Source: Voacanga thouarsii (Eukaryota > Streptophyta > Magnoliopsida > Gentianales > Apocynaceae). From it: a stretch of 64,000 nt of DNA. The translations under genes were made by a program, and so were the position numbers. Below, one piece after another: positions 60,401 to 64,000 of the stretch. The stretch is taken from NCBI GenBank assembly GCA_026120185.1, contig JANUWF010001636.1, forward strand, positions 744,001 through 808,000, read 5' to 3'. The notes under the pieces were generated by a model that was not told the origin of the DNA, did not search any database, and was given only the letters and a program-made list of their open reading frames with translations. Every line of letters begins with the position of its first letter. The first letter of the stretch is position 1.

Positions 60401-61189
60401 TTAATGTATGCCCACCTGAACATTTCATATGCTTTATAGGTGAACGATCCACAAAACCGTGTGTTAAATATATGTTTGAAGAATCTTGCTTGGGGACCTT
60501 CGAGAAAAGTAAAAACATATACTGGGTACATTATTAATGGCTATAGAGTTCACACCCACGAACACGCCGAAGGAAAGAAAACAGTGAATTCTGGAGTTTG
60601 TGTTAAGGGGGGTGAAAAGGACTTAGTAGTGAGTGATTATTATGGGGTTCTCAAAGAGATTGTTGAAGTAGAGTTTCCTGGTAATCCATCACAAAAAGTT
60701 GTCCTTTTTAAATATGATTGGTTTGATCAAACAGCAAATCACGGTGTTAGAATACATAAGGAGTATAAGATTGTTGATGTTAATTGCAAGGGGAGCTATC
60801 CAAAATATGATCCGTTTGTATTAGCTCAATAGGCATCTCAGGTGTACTATGCCTCATATCTAGGATGCAAAAGACCAAAATCCGACTGGTTAGCTGTGTA
60901 TAAAGTAAAAGCTCGACATGTGATTGATGCACCTGTGATTGATAAAGCTTACCAAGAAGAGGTGGATATTCACAATGCAATGAGTATTTCCTTAGTTGTT
61001 GATCTTTGTCCCTTAGCTCATGAAACGGGCACAAGTGATTTGTTGGATGTTCAAGAAGAAGGATTATTTAGGGATACAAATGAACTCGAAGATGAGGATG
61101 AAGACGAAGACGAAGGTAACTGGAATACAGATAGCACAACAGAGATGGAAGAAGAAGAATATATATCAGAGGATGACTCGAGTGATTAA
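57498..61189 (+). pseudogene. TNP2-type CACTA transposase, nearly full length with stops
   Basis: The start MEDRG meets TAG at 57513 (a W codon in the other copy), then a frameshift. From about 57600 the frame is long. It has the transposase-associated domain (C-x-C-x2-C; FVSNYHRWICHGEP) and Transposase_21 (58010-59230: YFPITPRLQRLYVSKTTAEH, LCTDGFSPFGMSGKQYSCWP, DVMHNEKNVFDN). DUF4218 (59380-59774: LKLSGMKSHDCHIFMERLL, HLPYEARVCGPVQYR) and DUF4216 (60440-60900) follow, then a very acidic tail (EDEDEDEDEGN). Introns by splice signals and phase: 59775-59855, 60175-60246, 60347-60439. In-frame stops: TGA 58249, TAG 59755, TGA 59896, TAG 60830. Otherwise one 490-codon stretch (58285-59757) is open. 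It would catalyse element excision if repaired by nature; as it stands it is inactive. Confidence 0.92.
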
Positions 61190-61633
61190 AGTACATTTCT
61201 AATACGTTTGTGATGTAAAGTTTAAATAATTCATGATGGTTGCTTATATGGTTGATCAACAATTTATGTTAAAATTTCAAGTTTTACTAATTTATTGGAT
61301 GATCAATTATTATACCATTTTTTGTCCTTTTTATTAGCTTAAATATAGTTAAGTACGAGTCAATACTAATTATTTTCTTTTCCTCATGTGTTCTTTGCAT
61401 TTCCATAGGTATGCTTCTTTTTTTTTTAAAAAAAAAAAATACAGTTAAGTGTTAGAGGAGACTCTAACTATTTTCTTTTCCGCAGGTGTTCTTTGCCTTT
61501 ACACAGGTATACTTTTTTAAAAAAAAAAAATACAGTTAAGCATGAGTCAATGCTAACTATTTTCAGCTCAACAGGTGTTCTTTGATTTTTCAAAGGTATA
61601 TTTTTTTGTCTAATATATGGACTGGATCCCCGT
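61190..61633 (+). other. Spacer after TNP2 of element 2
   Basis: It contains three diverged copies of a block of about 85-100 bp (TACAGTTAAGTGTTAGAGGA / AAGYRYGAGTCAATRCTAA, with TTTTCTTTTC and GTGTTCTTTG) near 61350, 61440 and 61530, with T- and A-runs. No gene is seen. Confidence 0.5.
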
Positions 61634-61700
61634 AAGTGATGGGTGATCATTCCCCATGAGTGATGGGTGATCACTCCTCCTGGGTAATGGGTGATTACCC
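61634..61700 (+). promoter_or_regulatory. Leader stem-loop triplet (module 5), upstream of Transposase_24 gene
   Basis: Three hairpins: AAGTGAT, GGGTG, ATCATTC (one terminal mismatch); GAGTGAT, GGGTG, ATCACTC (perfect); and GGGTAAT, GGGTG, ATTACCC (perfect). The second arm change T to C restores the pair that is a wobble in modules 2 and 4. Confidence 0.78.
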
Positions 61701-62030
61701 TTAAGTTAATTGATGTTGTTGACATTGACTTTTTATTATAGATGTCTTCTTTGTTAGGATATAAAACCTGTATAAAAGCTGTATAAAAGAACACACATTT
61801 CGTTATCTGATGGTTTTGATCCATTGACAAAGGAAGAATCATGCAAATATGTTAATAAAAATAACAAACCGTTTCTTTCTCAAGTTGTATAAATGGCCAA
61901 GTTTCTACATATTCCAGTTTATCTATTGGCAGTTAATTTTTTTGTTATGGAGAATGTGTTCAATGGATACAGGTTTTGTTGTAAATGTTTTGTGTGTTTG
62001 ATGTGTTGATGATACTTGGAATATGTTTGA

Positions 62031-62085
62031 ATGTGGCATTAATGCCTGGAAAATAACCATTTTATAGGGGAGACTCTATTCAAGT
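62031..62085 (+). promoter_or_regulatory. Conserved leader block (module 5)
   Basis: This copy reads TGTGGCATTAATGCCTGGAA, then CCATTTTATAGGGGAGACTC, then TATTCAAG and a T-run. It ends about 85 bp before the start codon of the second gene, which would suit a core promoter or the start of a short leader. An extra 270 bp separates it from its stem-loop module compared with the other copies. Confidence 0.7.
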
Positions 62086-62170
62086 TTTTTATAAATTTGC
62101 GTTTATAACTTGTTCTACATATATATTACAAATATGTTTGAAATTTAATTAAATTTATTTCAAAATTAGG

Positions 62171-63904
62171 ATGTCTGGCGATAGACAATCTTCTGGAGGT
62201 GCTGGAACAGACCAACATACCCATCCTCCTGACACCACATCACCATCACACGCACGGCGCCTCTCCGTACCACGATCGATTTCTGGTTCACCTTCACAAT
62301 CAAGAGGTGCTTCTCCAGCAGACGCTCCTACTTCTGTATCACACCATATTGGATCACAGGCCACAGACGGCCGACCTATGATTATTCCTCGAGAAGAAGG
62401 GTGTGTAATTCATAATTATTGATTGATTTCCAATTCAGCATATCTTATTTAATAATCGTATTACTTTCCTTTCTGGTTATACAAAATAGGTTTGCTGGTT
62501 CAGATAAATGTGTGAGAGAGATTTAAGACATATTCAAGAAACAATTCAATGGTTCGTACGCTACATACTCACATGTCCCGATACACGTTCAGGACTTGTG
62601 GTTCGAGGAGTGGGGAGTATGTTTCTTTTACTTTCTTACAATTTTAATCTCATGTATATGTTATTGAAGCTTATATGCTCAGGTGTCATTCGTTGTATTT
62701 GCAAACAAATTTATTTTAAACTGTTAATTTAAACTTTAATGGCGATGGTTTACTATAGTTGCAGAAGTTATTTCGTTGGGCTCCCGAGCATGGTTCCCAG
62801 ATATGGAAAAATTGGGAAAGAAAGTGTGCAAAAAGGTTTTTCGATACTTTGTCGAAGACCCGAAAGAGCATGCTTGCTAATTCATGTCCAAATTGGATTG
62901 ATCCAACTCATTGGTTGGAGATGAACAAATATTGGTTGGATCCCAAATATCAACGAATCGTGCAGTCTGCAAGGCAAAATCGGTCTCGTACCGGTGTCAC
63001 TCACACAGGAGGTTCCATCTCTTTCATTGAGCACGAGGAACGTATGGTAAATTCAATTTTATTAACTTTTGCATATTTCAAAATTGTCAGAATCATGCAC
63101 TCGCATTCGAAATAATATTCTTTTCTATTAATTAAACTACAGAGGATACATGAAGGGGACACATTTAGCAATCTGGACATGTTCAAAAAACTACATATGT
63201 TTCAAAACGGAGAAAGACAGGGTCAGTTTGTGGGCGAGCGTCCGCAGAAGATATTGGTAAAAATAATTTATTCTTACATTACTTATTGTAATAGGTCTTC
63301 TTTTAATTTTTATAAACTCACGTTATTTCAGGAGACGGCAAATGTCACCAAGGAGCGCTACTCTCAAATGGAGTCTAGCGGGTCCGTCAACTCTGTTGCT
63401 ATGCCAAATGACAAGGCCATTATCATTGAGGCAGTTGGCGGATTCAGCAGGGGTCGTGTCTACGGGTTGGGATCAGAGGCTACTCGTATTAGGGAGCAGA
63501 TGCATGCGTCTCATTTATTAGGATCATCTTCATCCACTCCTGTTGATGTTGGCCAGATAGTTGAGACTAGGGTTCAGCAGAGGATTCAGGAGGTTGAGGA
63601 TCGATGGAGGCATCGAGAGAGGAGTCGCGAGGACAAGTACAAGCGCCGTGAGAATAGGATTAAGAAGAATTTTGAACATAAAGTTGCGGGAATCACTTCT
63701 TGGATGGCAGTTATGTCCGAGAAGATGGGGGTTGTTATGCCACAGCTGTCTTCGGTATTTGAGGATGAGGACATGGATGAGGACGAGGACGAGGACGATG
63801 ATTTATTTGTTTCCCCACCTGATCATCACCCCGGTCCTAGTACTGGGTTTGATGGTCCTCCCACTCCTCCTTCAACTAGTGCTCCAAATCCTTTAGCTAC
63901 ATGA
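62171..63904 (+). pseudogene. Transposase_24 (TNPA-like) gene, five exons, one premature stop
   Basis: Exons by splice sites and phase are 62171-62400 (MSGDRQSSGGAGTDQ, Ser/Pro-rich), 62490-62616 (FAGSDKCVREI, SHVPIHVQDLWFEEWG), 62765-63046 (KLFRWAPEHGSQIW, NWERKCAKRFFD, GGSISFIEHEERM), 63143-63256 (MFKKLHMFQNGERQGQF, VGERPQKIL) and 63332-63904 (ETANVTKERYSQM, GFSRGRVYGLGSEATR, a charged coiled segment, an acidic DEDEDEDD run and a Pro-rich end). TAA at 62524-62526 interrupts exon 2; otherwise the frame is good throughout. It is the partner gene of the TNP2 pseudogene and probably bound the subterminal palindromes; that is inference from En/Spm. Confidence 0.85.
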
Positions 63905-64000
63905 TTGTATTTTGAACATTATTTATCTATTGTGATACTTATGTGTATACACATATTTGAATTATTGTAGTTTTACTTTATGATTTGGCATGCAATTTAT

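Larger units (their letters stand above)
53443..64000 (+). mobile_element. CACTA transposon, element 2 (right end outside window)
   Basis: The left terminus is CACTACAAGAAAGTCAGC, followed by GTCGC/GTAGC palindromes. The order of parts is the same as in element 1: array, microsatellite, C-rich island, leader, TNP2 gene, leader, Transposase_24 gene. The coding regions are better preserved than in element 1 but still have several stops. The gene pair ends at 63904 and the right array is not reached. Confidence 0.92.

Overview
This window is transposon-dominated nuclear DNA of a flowering plant, most likely a eudicot. The basis is AT-rich intergenic DNA, plant transposon lineages (CACTA/EnSpm, Ty1/copia, Tat-type Ty3/gypsy, Stowaway- and Mutator-like MITEs, a LINE end), a CYP82-like cytochrome P450 with one intron, and fragments of a ribosomal protein L37a gene and an RWP-RK (RKD-like) gene. 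I do not assign a species. I found no intact host gene: every recognisable coding region is partial or carries nonsense codons or frameshifts.

Layout. 1-316: 3' end of a LINE with its A-rich tail. 414-555: C-terminal scrap of a CYP82-like P450. 960-1815: two Stowaway-like MITEs. 3168-14947: complete CACTA element 1, with both terminal inverted repeats, two palindrome-rich subterminal arrays, a C-rich island, a TNP2-type transposase gene and a Transposase_24 (TNPA-like) gene. 15363-16216 and 26997-27794: two related long-TIR MITEs, the first with a near-perfect 9-bp target duplication. 19059-25988: CYP82-like pseudogene on the minus strand, split by copia element 1 (20047-25185). 26088-35220: a tandemly duplicated segment that includes 5' fragments of CYP82 genes; its second copy is split by copia element 2 (29183-35103), which ends in a tandem LTR. 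36695-47651: complete Tat-type gypsy element with 697-bp LTRs and an ATAAT target duplication; gag-pol is on the minus strand and a separate plus-strand gene encodes a plant mobile domain (PMD) protein. 48557-53442: left part of CACTA element 3, holding captured host exons. 53443-64000: CACTA element 2, which runs off the window and contains TNP2 and Transposase_24 genes.

How the parts relate. The three CACTA elements share an architecture: CACTA terminus, subterminal palindrome array, AT-rich or microsatellite stretch, C-rich island, then a conserved two-part leader. The leader is a run of two or three 24-bp-period stem-loops, followed by a block of about 53 bp, and it precedes each transposon gene. 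The stem-loop arms vary while pairing is largely kept, and the loop is nearly constant. In the subterminal arrays, the two arms of each palindrome also change together between variants (GTCGC, CTCGC, GTGGC, GTAGC). These two symmetric patterns are the most interesting signals in the window. They suggest structured leaders and palindromic transposase-binding sites that evolve as units, but this is inference from reading one window.
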